Below, one piece after another: positions 54,527-63,245 of a DNA stretch of 64,000 nucleotides. The position numbers were made by a program, and so were the translations under genes. The stretch covers positions 1-64,000 of the forward strand of contig SIAN01000007.1 of assembly GCA_009691715.1 (NCBI GenBank). The letters are read 5' to 3'. The stretch comes from Planctomycetota bacterium. Its GTDB lineage: Bacteria > Planctomycetota > B15-G4 > SIAN01. Below the pieces are notes generated by a model, which ran no database searches, had not been told where the DNA came from, and saw nothing but the letters and a program-made list of their open reading frames with translations. Numbering within the stretch: the first letter of the stretch is position 1; every line of letters starts with the position of its first letter.

Positions 54527-54638
54527 TCTGTTGAAGTTTGCCGCTGTTGAGCTTGTGAACTTGCGCGCTGGTAATGCCGCGATCGCGGCCGCTACGATGC
54601 GCCGCGGGAATGGCCAAAGCACCTAGAAGGAGCATGCC

Positions 54639-54761
54639 ATGTCGACGACCCACCGCCGCCCGATCCACGGTGAACCACAAGGTATGAGTGCGATTGTCCC
54701 GGTCGTGCTCTGCGCAGTCGTTTTGATCGTGGGACTCGTGGTCTACTTGCTGTCTGGCTGA
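54639..54761 (+). CDS. 40-aa single-pass membrane peptide, in frame with the metallopeptidase
   Basis: ATG at 54639 with AAGGAG at 54627-54632 (6-base spacing), one of the best ribosome binding sites here. The peptide has a basic N-terminus (MSTTHRRPIHGEPQG) and one TM helix (AIVPVVLCAVVLIVGLVVYLL), ending SG and TGA. A -10-like TACGAT lies at 54593-54598. The reading frame past the TGA stays open into the next gene: RDEGATSSDGSPSSETKP continues to the peptidase GTG at 54816. The peptide is therefore probably the membrane anchor of that peptidase, cut off by the stop, rather than an independent small protein. See the finding on this. Confidence 0.75.
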   Translation: MSTTHRRPIHGEPQGMSAIVPVVLCAVVLIVGLVVYLLSG

Positions 54762-54815
54762 AGGGACGAGGGCGCAACTTCGTCGGACGGCTCGCCGAGT
54801 TCAGAGACGAAGCCG

Positions 54816-56306
54816 GTGGGCGATTCCGATCCGGCTGCCGCTGCGACGGCAGCGGCAGCGCCCGCGCAACCCGACGCGTCGCGCGCGTCGCCTCTACCCA
54901 ACCTCTTCGATCGCGCAGGTTTCGACGCGAAGCTCGCGTCGCTGACCAGCGCGGCCGACGCCATTGTGCTCGGCGACGAGGTGTTGCATCGGACCGGTGA
55001 ACAACCGTTGGCCGATCGCTGCAGCGCGCGCGCCCTCGAGATCGATCCGGCGAACGCCACAGCGAAGAAGAACCTCGATGTGCGCAAGGTCGATCCGCAG
55101 CGCGACTTCCCGGGCCTCGATGAAATCCAGGGCAGCCCACAGACGTGGATGCTGCGATCGTTCTTCAGCTTGAAGGGCAAGGAGCTCTCCCGCGCGCAAC
55201 GTGTCGTCGAGCTTGAGCGCTGGACGAAGCAACGCGCGCTCATCGACGCGCGCATCGCCGAGGCGACCGGCGACCCGTTCCTCGACAAGGTCGACCGGAT
55301 CCGCACCAGCCTCGCGACCAAGCCCTATTTCGAGACGTTCGAATACGACGTGATCGAGAGCACCCGCCCGTATGCGCTGTTCGTCGAGCTGAAGGGCAAC
55401 AACTTGACCGAACGCGACGCTCGCCGCGCCGCGGTCGAGGAAGTCTACGGGCCGTATCTCGCCGCCTACGACCGCTCCATCCACGACTACCTCTGGCCGC
55501 TCTCACCCGCGCCGCCGAAAGACGATCCGGCCTTCATCGTCTTCATCCTGCTCGACGAGTCGAGCTACGGACGCTTCTTCAGCGAGTTCGAGGGCAGCAG
55601 CGGCCACCCTGGCATGCGCGCCCACTACACGCCGGTCGAGAAGTGGTGCTTCACCTATTCGCCGGAACTCGAGAACCGGCGCGATCCGGACTTCATCGAG
55701 GGCACGCAGTCGCTCCTGCACGAGATCACCCACGCTTGGGTCGATCGGCTCGCCACCGACGACAACGGCCGCAGCTACAAGATCAGCAATGTGCAGACCC
55801 ACTGGTTCAACGAAGGCATCGCCGAGTGGATGTCGTGCCATTTCCTCGACGGCGACGCGGTGAAGTTCCAGCCGTGGAAGTCGGGGCGGATGGACGAGAT
55901 CACGCACCGTCCGAAGGGCGTCCGAATCCCGTTCAAGGCGGCATTCCACGTCGCATCGAACGCGGGCTACCTGACCGCCGAGGCGGCGACCTTCGCCAAA
56001 GAGCAGAAGGTGGTCGACGAGGCCCAGGCGATCGGGATCATGCAGAGCGGCTTCTACGCCGACATGTGGCTCTGGATCTTCTGGCTCGAATACGCGGACG
56101 GTGGCAAGAACCGGAAGTTGTTCCAGGAGTACGCCCGCCGCGAGCTGGCGGGCCGTGGCGGCACCGAGGCGTGCGACAAGATCTTCGCCGACCTGCTCGC
56201 TCGTCCCGACCTCGAGGCGCAGGTGGACGCCTTCCACGACGCGATCGTGAAGGGCACGCTCAAGTTGCCCGATCGAGAGCTGACGCTGGAACAGCAATCG
56301 CGCTGA
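54816..56306 (+). CDS. Gluzincin-type metallopeptidase-like protein (DUF1570-like)
   Basis: 496 aa if translation starts at GTG 54816 (no good ribosome binding site). The N-terminal 35 residues are an Ala/Pro/Asp-rich linker. The catalytic domain has HEITH at 302-306, then THWFNEGIAEWMS with the third zinc ligand near E333-E337. Preceding segments (YDVIESTRPYALFVELKGNN, VFILLDESSYGRFFSEFEG) match DUF1570-type proteins common in planctomycetes. No signal peptide is present with this start. Upstream the frame extends, across one TGA, into a TM segment starting at 54639, which would supply membrane anchoring. Confidence 0.8.
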   Translation: MGDSDPAAAATAAAAPAQPDASRASPLPNLFDRAGFDAKLASLTSAADAIVLGDEVLHRTGEQPLADRCSARALEIDPANATAKKNLDVRKVDPQRDFPGLDEIQGSPQTWMLRSFFSLKGKELSRAQRVVELERWTKQRALIDARIAEATGDPFLDKVDRIRTSLATKPYFETFEYDVIESTRPYALFVELKGNNLTERDARRAAVEEVYGPYLAAYDRSIHDYLWPLSPAPPKDDPAFIVFILLDESSYGRFFSEFEGSSGHPGMRAHYTPVEKWCFTYSPELENRRDPDFIEGTQSLLHEITHAWVDRLATDDNGRSYKISNVQTHWFNEGIAEWMSCHFLDGDAVKFQPWKSGRMDEITHRPKGVRIPFKAAFHVASNAGYLTAEAATFAKEQKVVDEAQAIGIMQSGFYADMWLWIFWLEYADGGKNRKLFQEYARRELAGRGGTEACDKIFADLLARPDLEAQVDAFHDAIVKGTLKLPDRELTLEQQSR

Positions 56307-56349
56307 AACAACGATCGCGCTCGACGGCGAATTGACTGCGACTTCACGG

Positions 56350-57303
56350 TCAGCCGTGCGTGACGAGCTCGCTCTTCGCCGCCGCGGCATCGACCGCCGG
56401 ATGACGCGCGAGCCACTCGAGCATTCGCGACTCGGTGCCGAGGTCGGTCCAGCCGGCGGCGATTGGCAGCGTGGCGACGACGAGCCCCGGCGCGCGGCCG
56501 ATCACGTCGGCCGAGAAGTTCGCCGCTGGCAGCGAGGCATAGGCCTGCGCAAACGGCTCCGCGCCGAGTTCGCGGCGGAGAAGCGCCCTCATCGCGCGAG
56601 TCAACTCGGGCAGTTGATCTTCGAACAGCTCGAGCAGCGCGCGCGCGGTCCCGAGGAGGACCATCGTGTTCCAGAGCGCTTCGCCCGATGCGAGCAGATC
56701 GCAGGCGAGCACCGGCGCCGGCTTCTCGACGAAGCGGGCGACGGAGTCGAGCCCTTCGTGAGTCGGCGCGCCGCGGACGATCCAGCCGTAGTCGCTGTTC
56801 GCCGCATCGGGTCGTGCACCGATCAGGACCAGTCGACCGGGATCGGCGCGGACGGACTGTTCCGCCGCGCGCAGTGTGGCGCGGAATAGCGCCTCGTCGG
56901 CGACGCCATGATCGGATGCGGCAAGCAGCACGATGGCATCGGGTGCGCGCGCCGCCAGGTCGAGCAGCGGCAACAACACGCCGGCCGCCGTCCCGCGATC
57001 ACACGGCTGCACCACCAGCGCCGTCCCGCGGAACGCAACGAGCTGCGCTTCTGCGCGCTGTACCTGCGAGGCATCGACCACAACTGTGACCTGCGCGCCG
57101 GAAGTGAGCGGCGCCAACCGGACGATCGTCTGCTGCAACAGCGAGCGCCCTTTCCCGAAGCGGCAGAACTGCTTCGGGATCGATTCCCCGAACAATCTCC
57201 GTGTGAGTGGCTCGAGCCGGCGGCCGAATCCGCCAGCGAGCACAATGGCGTGGAGCTCTCCGGTAGTCGCCGTCTCGCTCCAGATCCGCATTGGACGATC
57301 CAT
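56350..57303 (-). CDS. Mannose-1-phosphate guanylyltransferase-like nucleotidyltransferase
   Basis: 317 aa from the ATG at 57303 (GGAG 7 bases upstream). Signature AIVLAGGFGRRLEPLTRR, IPKQFCRFGKGRSLLQQT, then AASDHGVAD, VLIGARPDAANSDYGWI, ARFVEKPAPVLACDLLASGEALWNTM and AAGWTDLGTESRMLEWL. These match GDP-mannose pyrophosphorylases of the ManC type, without the C-terminal isomerase domain. It would make GDP-mannose or a related nucleotide sugar for surface glycans; the exact sugar is uncertain. It is divergent from pstS. Confidence 0.85.
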   Translation of the reverse strand: MDRPMRIWSETATTGELHAIVLAGGFGRRLEPLTRRLFGESIPKQFCRFGKGRSLLQQTIVRLAPLTSGAQVTVVVDASQVQRAEAQLVAFRGTALVVQPCDRGTAAGVLLPLLDLAARAPDAIVLLAASDHGVADEALFRATLRAAEQSVRADPGRLVLIGARPDAANSDYGWIVRGAPTHEGLDSVARFVEKPAPVLACDLLASGEALWNTMVLLGTARALLELFEDQLPELTRAMRALLRRELGAEPFAQAYASLPAANFSADVIGRAPGLVVATLPIAAGWTDLGTESRMLEWLARHPAVDAAAAKSELVTHG

Positions 57304-57410
57304 CACTCTTCTCCGTGCCTGCACCGCACATCGGAAAGGAATGCCGTCTGACTTGAGGGCATTTCCACCGAAACGCCGGCGGCGACACCAGCCCAAAGCG
57401 TGCCGACCCG

Positions 57411-57454
57411 CTTCACGTGGCCTTCACGGTCGCTTCACGGAGTCGTCCTAGCTT
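57411..57454 (+). promoter_or_regulatory. Pho box (three direct half-sites) and -10 element of the pst operon
   Basis: Three identical heptamers CTTCACG start at 57411, 57422 and 57433, each separated by 4 bases, giving the 11-bp period typical of PhoB/PhoP binding sites. A -10-like TAGCTT (57449-57454) follows the last heptamer by 9 bases, as in class I PhoB-activated promoters where the Pho box replaces the -35. The start codon of pstS is at 57494. The response regulator gene is not in this window. Confidence 0.78.
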
Positions 57455-57493
57455 CCGCGCCCGTCACGAAAACCAGCCATCGTGGAGGCGTTC

Positions 57494-58492
57494 ATGCAAC
57501 CGAGGACCTTGATCCCCCTGCTCGCCGGCGCGCTCTTCACCAGCGCCTTGGCGTTTCCGACCGCAGCCCGCACCGGTGCCGAAAACGACGTGGTGAAGGT
57601 CGATGCCAACCTCCCGGCCTACAGCAAGGTGGCGGGCGTTTCCGGCAACTTGAATTCGATCGGCTCCGACACGCTGAACAACTGCATGACGCTGTGGGCG
57701 GAAGGGTTCCGCTCGCAGTACCCGGCCGTCCGCATCCAGGTCGAGGGCAAGGGCAGCTCGACCGCGCCACCGGCGCTGATCGCCGGCACCGCGCAGATCG
57801 GCCCGATGAGCCGCGAGATGAAGGCGACCGAGATCGACGACTTCGAGGGCGAGTTCGGCTACAAGCCGACCGCGATCCGGGTCGCCATCGACGCACTCGC
57901 GCTCTACGTCCACAAGGACGACCCGATCGAGAAGCTCACGCTCGCGCAGGCCGACGCGCTGTTCGGCAAGCAGCGCAAGCAGGGCGCGGCGACGGCTGCG
58001 CTGACCTGGGGTGATGTCGGCGTGACCGGCGAATGGGCCGCGGTGCCGGTGAGCCTCTACGGCCGCAATTCGGCGTCGGGCACCTACGGCTTCTTCAAGG
58101 AGCACGTGCTCAAGAACGGCGATTACAAAGACACGGTGAAGGAGCAGCCGGGCTCGGCTTCAGTGGTGCTCGGCGTCACTGAGGACCGCGGCGCAGTCGG
58201 TTACAGCGGCATCGGCTACCGGACCTCCGGTGTGCGTCCCGTTCCGATCGCGAAGGATGCGACGACCGAGCCGTCGGGCGTCGGCGCGGCGGAGGTCTAC
58301 GGCGGCAAGTACCCGCTCACCCGCTTCCTCTACGTCTACGTCAACAAGGCGCCGGAAAAGCCGCTCCACCCGCTGGTGAAGGAGTTCCTGACCTACGTGC
58401 TCTCGCAGCCGGGCCAGCTCGGCACGCTGAAGGACGGCTACTTCCCGTTGCCGCAAAACATCGCGGCGAAGGAGCTCGCGCGCATCCAGTGA
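57494..58492 (+). CDS. pstS: Phosphate ABC transporter substrate-binding protein
   Basis: 332 aa from the ATG at 57494 (GGAGG at 57484-57488); GTG 57482 is an alternative. Signal peptide (LIPLLAGALFTSALAFPTAA). Mature phosphate-binding protein of cluster D with GSDTLNNCMTLWAEGFRSQYP, VEGKGSSTAPPALIAGTAQIGPMSR, RNSASGTYGFFKEHVL (phosphate-binding loop), GAVGYSGIGYRT and YPLTRFLYVYVNKAP. Binds inorganic phosphate in the periplasm and delivers it to PstCA. First gene of the operon. Confidence 0.95.
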   Translation: MQPRTLIPLLAGALFTSALAFPTAARTGAENDVVKVDANLPAYSKVAGVSGNLNSIGSDTLNNCMTLWAEGFRSQYPAVRIQVEGKGSSTAPPALIAGTAQIGPMSREMKATEIDDFEGEFGYKPTAIRVAIDALALYVHKDDPIEKLTLAQADALFGKQRKQGAATAALTWGDVGVTGEWAAVPVSLYGRNSASGTYGFFKEHVLKNGDYKDTVKEQPGSASVVLGVTEDRGAVGYSGIGYRTSGVRPVPIAKDATTEPSGVGAAEVYGGKYPLTRFLYVYVNKAPEKPLHPLVKEFLTYVLSQPGQLGTLKDGYFPLPQNIAAKELARIQ

Positions 58493-58511
58493 TCGGACGC
58501 GAGTGACTCAA

Positions 58512-60764
58512 ATGACCATGGACGGGCCGCCGGACGCTCCGCAGAAGAGCGCGTCGGCGACTGCGCTTTCCAGGCTGACCCGTCGCCGCCGGCAGGACGC
58601 GGCGGCGCGCGTCATCGTCACCTGCGGCGGCGGCGCGATCATCGCGAGTGTGCTCGGCATCTTGCTGTTCCTCGTTGCCGAAGTGATTCCGCTGCTGCAG
58701 TCGACGCAAGTGGAGTCGTCGGCGCCGATCGCCGCGCCGAGCTCGGTTCCGCTCGCGGCACTCGGCGACGAGGGTGGAACGCACGTTGTGCTGCTTGGGG
58801 CCGATGGCATCGCGCGCGCCATTCGCCGTAGGGATGGAGCGGTCGTCGCCGAACAGGCGCTCTTCGGGACGAGCGATGACGACGCCATCACCGCGACATT
58901 CACCTGCGGGAGCGCTCTCTTCGGCGACTACGGATTCGTCGCCGGCAGTGCGGACGGCCGCGCGGCGAGCGTCGCGATCCGGTTCGAGCAGCAGTTCACG
59001 GACGGCGTCTCGACCATCAGCGTGCGGATCGAATCGCCGATCGAGTTCGTCGTCGACCCAGACGGCGGACCGGTCAGCGCCTGCGCCGCGAGCGCGCGCC
59101 AACTTTCGACCGCGATCGTCGCGGCACGCGCCGACGGGGCACTGGTGCTGGTCGAGTCGGCGGTCGAGCAGAACCTCTTCACCGGCGAGCGCACCATCAA
59201 GAACTCGAACCGCAAGCTGCCTTCTGCGGCGCCCGTGCGGACGCTCGCGCTGGATGGTCGCCGCGAGAACGTGTTCGGGGCAACTGCGGATGGTTGCCTG
59301 CTGTGGTGGAACCTGCTCGATTCCGAGAATGCCGATCCGCGCGTGACGGTGGTCGGCGCGCCGATCACGGCGCTCGCGCTCCTGCTCGGCGACCAGACTC
59401 TGGTCGTTGGCCAGGACGACGGGTCGCTCACCAGCTGGAACCGGCTGCAGCGCGGCGGCGGCCGATTGCAACTGGTCCGCACGCACGACTTCCCGCGGAT
59501 GCGGTCTGCCGTCGTCCGTCTGGCGCCCTCCTGGCGCGATCGCACGTTCGGCGCGCTTGCGGCGGACGGCACGTTGCGACTCTGCTACGCGACGACGACG
59601 CGGGTGCTGTGGGAGGGCGCGGCTCCGATCCAGGACATCACCGCGCTGGCGCTCGCACCGAAGAACGACGGCGTCCTGCTGGCCAACGCCGGCACGATCC
59701 AGCCGCTGCGGGTGCAAAGCCGTCATCCAGAGGCTGGCCTCGGCGCGTTCTTTGGCAAGGTCTGGTACGAGGGCTACCCGAAGCCCGAGCACATCTGGCA
59801 GTCGAGCTCGGGCAGCAACGAGGCGGAGTCGAAGTTCGGCTTGACGCCGCTGCTGTTCGGGACGCTCAAGGCAACGCTCTTCTCGCTGCTGTTCGCCGTG
59901 CCGCTCGCGCTGATGTCGGCGATGTACACCTCGCAGTTCATGCACTGGAAGCTGAAGCGGTGGGTCAAACCGGCGGTCGAGCTGATGGCGTCGCTGCCGA
60001 GCGTCGTGCTCGGTTTTCTGGCCGGGCTCTGGCTGGCGCCGCGCATCGCCGAGTTCTTCATCGTGGTGCCGCTCTTCTTCGTCGCCGGGCCACTCTCCGT
60101 CCTGCTCGCCGGCTGGCTCGGCGACCGGCTGCCGTCACGCCTTCGCCACCGCTTCCCCGATGGCACCGCGGCGCTTGGCTCGATCGGCGTGCTTGCACTG
60201 GCGCTCACCTTCACGATCACGCTCGCGCGACCGCTCGAGAGCGCCTGCTTCGGCGGTGACTTCCTCAGCTGGATGCGGGACTCGCTCGGGATCGCCTACG
60301 ACCAGAAGAACTGCGTCGTGCTCGGACTGGCGATGGGGATCGCGGTGATCCCGGTGATCTTCGCGATCGCGGAAGACGCGTTCTCCAATGTGCCGCGCAG
60401 CCTCGTCTCCGCGTCGCTCGCGCTCGGTGCCGACCGCTGGTACACCGTCACGCGCGTCGTCGTGCCGACCGCCAGTCCCGGCCTCTTCTCCGCGGTGATG
60501 ATCGGGTTCGGACGCGCCGTCGGCGAGACGATGATCGTCGTGATGGCATCGGGCAACACGCCGGTGATGGACTGGAGCCTGTTCAACGGATTGCGCAGCC
60601 TTTCGGCCAACATCGCCACCGAGATTCCCGAGGCGCCCGAGGGCAGCACTTTCTATCGGACGCTGTTCCTCGCGGCGCTGCTCCTGTTCGCCGTGACCTT
60701 CGTCGCGAACACGGCCGCGGAACTGGTTCGCCAGCACCTGCGCCAGAAGTACGCCCGACTGTGA
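58512..60764 (+). CDS. pstC: Phosphate ABC transporter permease PstC, enlarged
   Basis: About 750 aa (ATG 58512; GTG 58503 is possible). The first TM (TCGGGAIIASVLGILLFLVAEVIPLL) is followed by about 370 residues of beta-propeller-like sequence (GTHVVLLGADGIARAIRRRDG, GADGALVLVESA-like repeats, LTSWNRLQRGGGRLQLVR). The canonical permease core then resumes: LLFGTLKATLFSLLFAVPLALMSAMYTS, LPSVVLGFLAGLWLAP, the EAA loop ASLALGADRWYTVTRVVVPTASPG, and GFGRAVGETMIVVMASG. Typical PstC has about 300 aa. Similar enlarged PstC proteins exist elsewhere; the function of the insert is unknown. Confidence 0.92.
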   Translation: MTMDGPPDAPQKSASATALSRLTRRRRQDAAARVIVTCGGGAIIASVLGILLFLVAEVIPLLQSTQVESSAPIAAPSSVPLAALGDEGGTHVVLLGADGIARAIRRRDGAVVAEQALFGTSDDDAITATFTCGSALFGDYGFVAGSADGRAASVAIRFEQQFTDGVSTISVRIESPIEFVVDPDGGPVSACAASARQLSTAIVAARADGALVLVESAVEQNLFTGERTIKNSNRKLPSAAPVRTLALDGRRENVFGATADGCLLWWNLLDSENADPRVTVVGAPITALALLLGDQTLVVGQDDGSLTSWNRLQRGGGRLQLVRTHDFPRMRSAVVRLAPSWRDRTFGALAADGTLRLCYATTTRVLWEGAAPIQDITALALAPKNDGVLLANAGTIQPLRVQSRHPEAGLGAFFGKVWYEGYPKPEHIWQSSSGSNEAESKFGLTPLLFGTLKATLFSLLFAVPLALMSAMYTSQFMHWKLKRWVKPAVELMASLPSVVLGFLAGLWLAPRIAEFFIVVPLFFVAGPLSVLLAGWLGDRLPSRLRHRFPDGTAALGSIGVLALALTFTITLARPLESACFGGDFLSWMRDSLGIAYDQKNCVVLGLAMGIAVIPVIFAIAEDAFSNVPRSLVSASLALGADRWYTVTRVVVPTASPGLFSAVMIGFGRAVGETMIVVMASGNTPVMDWSLFNGLRSLSANIATEIPEAPEGSTFYRTLFLAALLLFAVTFVANTAAELVRQHLRQKYARL

Positions 60765-62374
60765 AGCCCTCGCCCCACCCACCGACGGCGCCGACCAAGC
60801 GCCCGCTTTCCGGCCGCGCCTTCGCCTGGCTGTGCGGCGGCGCGCTCGGCTTCAACCTCCTGCTGGTGATCGGCCAACTGGCGCTGATCGCGTGGAACGG
60901 CTTGTCCTACTTCTGGCCGCACGATCTCGTCGAGTTCGTGCGCGTCGATGGCACCAGGCGGTTGGGTGAAGTGCACGCGCGCGAGCGTTTCCGACCCGAC
61001 GGTCACGATGCGACCCTCGAGCTGCCATGGCGCGTGCAGGTGAAGGGCGCCAATCGCGAGCTCACCGGAACCGATTTCGAGTGGCTCGACGTACGCGACG
61101 TCGCGCGCAGCTCCACCCCCGCCAACGCCATCCACGTCGAGCGTCTCGAATGGGGCAACTTCCACGGCTACCTGGGCGAAGTGCGGCGCGGCGACGAGGT
61201 GCTGGCAAGCGGCGGCGCGGCGTGGCCGGCGCTCGAAGCACTCATCGAACGCAAGCATGAAGCACGCGCGGCGATCGCCGAGTTGGAGCAAGGCGATTTC
61301 GGCGACGTGAACTACGAGCTCGAGCAGCTGCGCCTGGCGCCCCAACGGCGCGAGATCGACGCCGATCAGGCACGGCAAGACGCCAGCTTCGTCGAGCTGT
61401 CCGAGCGGATCGCGGCGCTGCGCACGGCGCTCGACGCCGAGACCGCGCACTTCATCACCGCGGACGGGCGCGAAAGCGTGCAGACGGTCGGAGCGATCGT
61501 CCATGCGTTGCGGCCGAACGAACTCGCAACGCTGGCGCGGCTAATGATCTGGGCCAAGCGCCTCCTCGCGTTCCTGGTCGACGAGCCGCGCGAGTCGAAC
61601 ACCGAGGGCGGCATCTTCCCGGCGCTGTTCGGCACCGTGCTGATGGTCTTCCTGATGTCGGTCGCGGTCGTCCCGCTCGGAGTTCTCGCCGCGCTCTATC
61701 TGCGCGAGTACGCCCGGCAGGGGTTGCTGGTCCGCATCGTGCGGATCGCCGTCAACAACCTGGCCGGCGTGCCGTCGATCGTCTTCGGCGTGTTCGGGCT
61801 CGGCTTCTTCGTCTACGGCATCGGTGGCACGATCGACCAGCTCTTCTACGCCGAGGCGCTGCCACAGCCGACGTTCGGCACCGGTGGCATCTTGTGGGCG
61901 GCGCTGACGCTGGCACTGCTGACGGTGCCGGTGGTCATCGTCGCCACCGAAGAGGGACTTGCCGCCGTGCCGCGCGCGGTGCGGGAAGGGTCGATGGCGC
62001 TCGGCGCGACCAAGTTCGAAACGACCTGGCGGGTCGTGCTGCCAGCCGCCGCTCCTGGAATGCTGACCGGCGTGATCCTGGCGATCGCCCGCGCGGCCGG
62101 CGAGGTCGCACCGCTGATGATCGTCGGGATGGTGAAGCTCGCGCCGGCCCTGCCGGTCGATCACCACGCGCCGTTCGTCCACCTCGACCGCAAGTTCATG
62201 CATCTTGGCTTCCACATCTTTGACGTCGGCTTCCAGAGCCCGAACGTCGAGGCGACCAAGCCGCTGGTCTTCGCCACCGCACTGGTGCTGCTAGTGCTGG
62301 TCGTGGCGATGAACCTGGTCGCGATCCGGCTGCGCAACCGGCTGCGCCAGCGCTACGCGAGCTCCGCCGTATGA
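60761..62374 (+). CDS. pstA: Phosphate ABC transporter permease PstA, enlarged
   Basis: 537 aa, GTG 60761 overlapping the pstC stop. TM1 ([19 protein letters not shown]) is followed by about 240 residues of extra sequence, partly coiled ([36 protein letters not shown]). The core has [51 protein letters not shown], the EAA loop [23 protein letters not shown], and [15 protein letters not shown]. Normal PstA has about 290 aa. The matching insertions in PstC and PstA after TM1 suggest a shared periplasmic extension. Confidence 0.93.
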   Translation: MKPSPHPPTAPTKRPLSGRAFAWLCGGALGFNLLLVIGQLALIAWNGLSYFWPHDLVEFVRVDGTRRLGEVHARERFRPDGHDATLELPWRVQVKGANRELTGTDFEWLDVRDVARSSTPANAIHVERLEWGNFHGYLGEVRRGDEVLASGGAAWPALEALIERKHEARAAIAELEQGDFGDVNYELEQLRLAPQRREIDADQARQDASFVELSERIAALRTALDAETAHFITADGRESVQTVGAIVHALRPNELATLARLMIWAKRLLAFLVDEPRESNTEGGIFPALFGTVLMVFLMSVAVVPLGVLAALYLREYARQGLLVRIVRIAVNNLAGVPSIVFGVFGLGFFVYGIGGTIDQLFYAEALPQPTFGTGGILWAALTLALLTVPVVIVATEEGLAAVPRAVREGSMALGATKFETTWRVVLPAAAPGMLTGVILAIARAAGEVAPLMIVGMVKLAPALPVDHHAPFVHLDRKFMHLGFHIFDVGFQSPNVEATKPLVFATALVLLVLVVAMNLVAIRLRNRLRQRYASSAV

Positions 62375-63156
62375 CCCCCACGACGCCCCCGCTGCAGGCC
62401 GACGACACCATCCTCGCCGTCGACGCGCTGCGGCTCTTCTACGGCGACTCGCCAGCGCTGCATGGCGTCACGCTCGCGATCCCGCGGCGGCAGATCACTG
62501 CGTTCATCGGTCCGTCGGGCTGCGGGAAGTCGACGCTCCTGCGCTGCTTCAACCGCATGAACGATCTGGTCGACGGCGTCCGCATCGAGGGCGATGTCCG
62601 CTTCGAGGGCCGCTCGATCCTCGGCGCCGCCCTCGATGTCAATCTGCTGCGCAAGCGCATCGGGATGGTGTTCCAGAAGAGCAACCCGTTCCCGAAGTCG
62701 ATCTACGAGAATGTCGCCTACGGACCGCGGGTCCACGGCACGACTCGCACCGGGGAACTCGACTCGATCGTCGAGCGCAGCCTGAAGAGCGCAGCACTCT
62801 GGGACGAGGTGAAGGACCGCTTGCGCGCCAGCGCGCTCGGACTGTCAGGCGGCCAACAGCAGCGTCTGTGCATCGCGCGCGCCATCGCCGTGCAGCCCGA
62901 AGTAATCCTGCTCGACGAGCCGTGCTCCGCACTCGACCCGGTGGCGACCGCCAAGATCGAGGACCTGATGCTCGAACTGAAGAAGGACTACACGCTGGTC
63001 ATCGTGACCCACAACATGCAGCAGGCGTCGCGCGTGAGCGACCGGACTGCGTTCCTCTACATGGGCACCCTGGTCGAGTACGGCCGCACCGACGAGCTCT
63101 TCGTCAAGCCGCGCGAGAAGCAGACCGAGGACTACATCACCGGTCGCTTCGGCTGA
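62371..63156 (+). CDS. pstB: Phosphate ABC transporter ATP-binding protein
   Basis: 261 aa, ATGA-coupled to pstA. Walker [14 protein letters not shown], the PstB-typical [16 protein letters not shown]-loop [22 protein letters not shown], signature [16 protein letters not shown], Walker [16 protein letters not shown]-loop [23 protein letters not shown], and the C-terminal [12 protein letters not shown]. Normal length for PstB. It powers the transporter from the cytoplasm. No phoU follows within the window. Confidence 0.97.
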   Translation: MTPTTPPLQADDTILAVDALRLFYGDSPALHGVTLAIPRRQITAFIGPSGCGKSTLLRCFNRMNDLVDGVRIEGDVRFEGRSILGAALDVNLLRKRIGMVFQKSNPFPKSIYENVAYGPRVHGTTRTGELDSIVERSLKSAALWDEVKDRLRASALGLSGGQQQRLCIARAIAVQPEVILLDEPCSALDPVATAKIEDLMLELKKDYTLVIVTHNMQQASRVSDRTAFLYMGTLVEYGRTDELFVKPREKQTEDYITGRFG

Positions 63157-63245
63157 GCGCAGCAGGCGAAGCGGCGGATGCTGGCAGGAAGGGCGATCGC
63201 TCGGCAAGCTCACGGCCGACCCGTTGAAATCAGGAGGTTGCTCCG

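Noticed and set aside
54759..54810. Selenocysteine insertion at the in-frame TGA
   Set aside because: Only a weak 5-bp stem (GACGA/TCGTC) follows the codon, no convincing SECIS element, and the position is a TM-linker boundary where selenocysteine would have no evident role.
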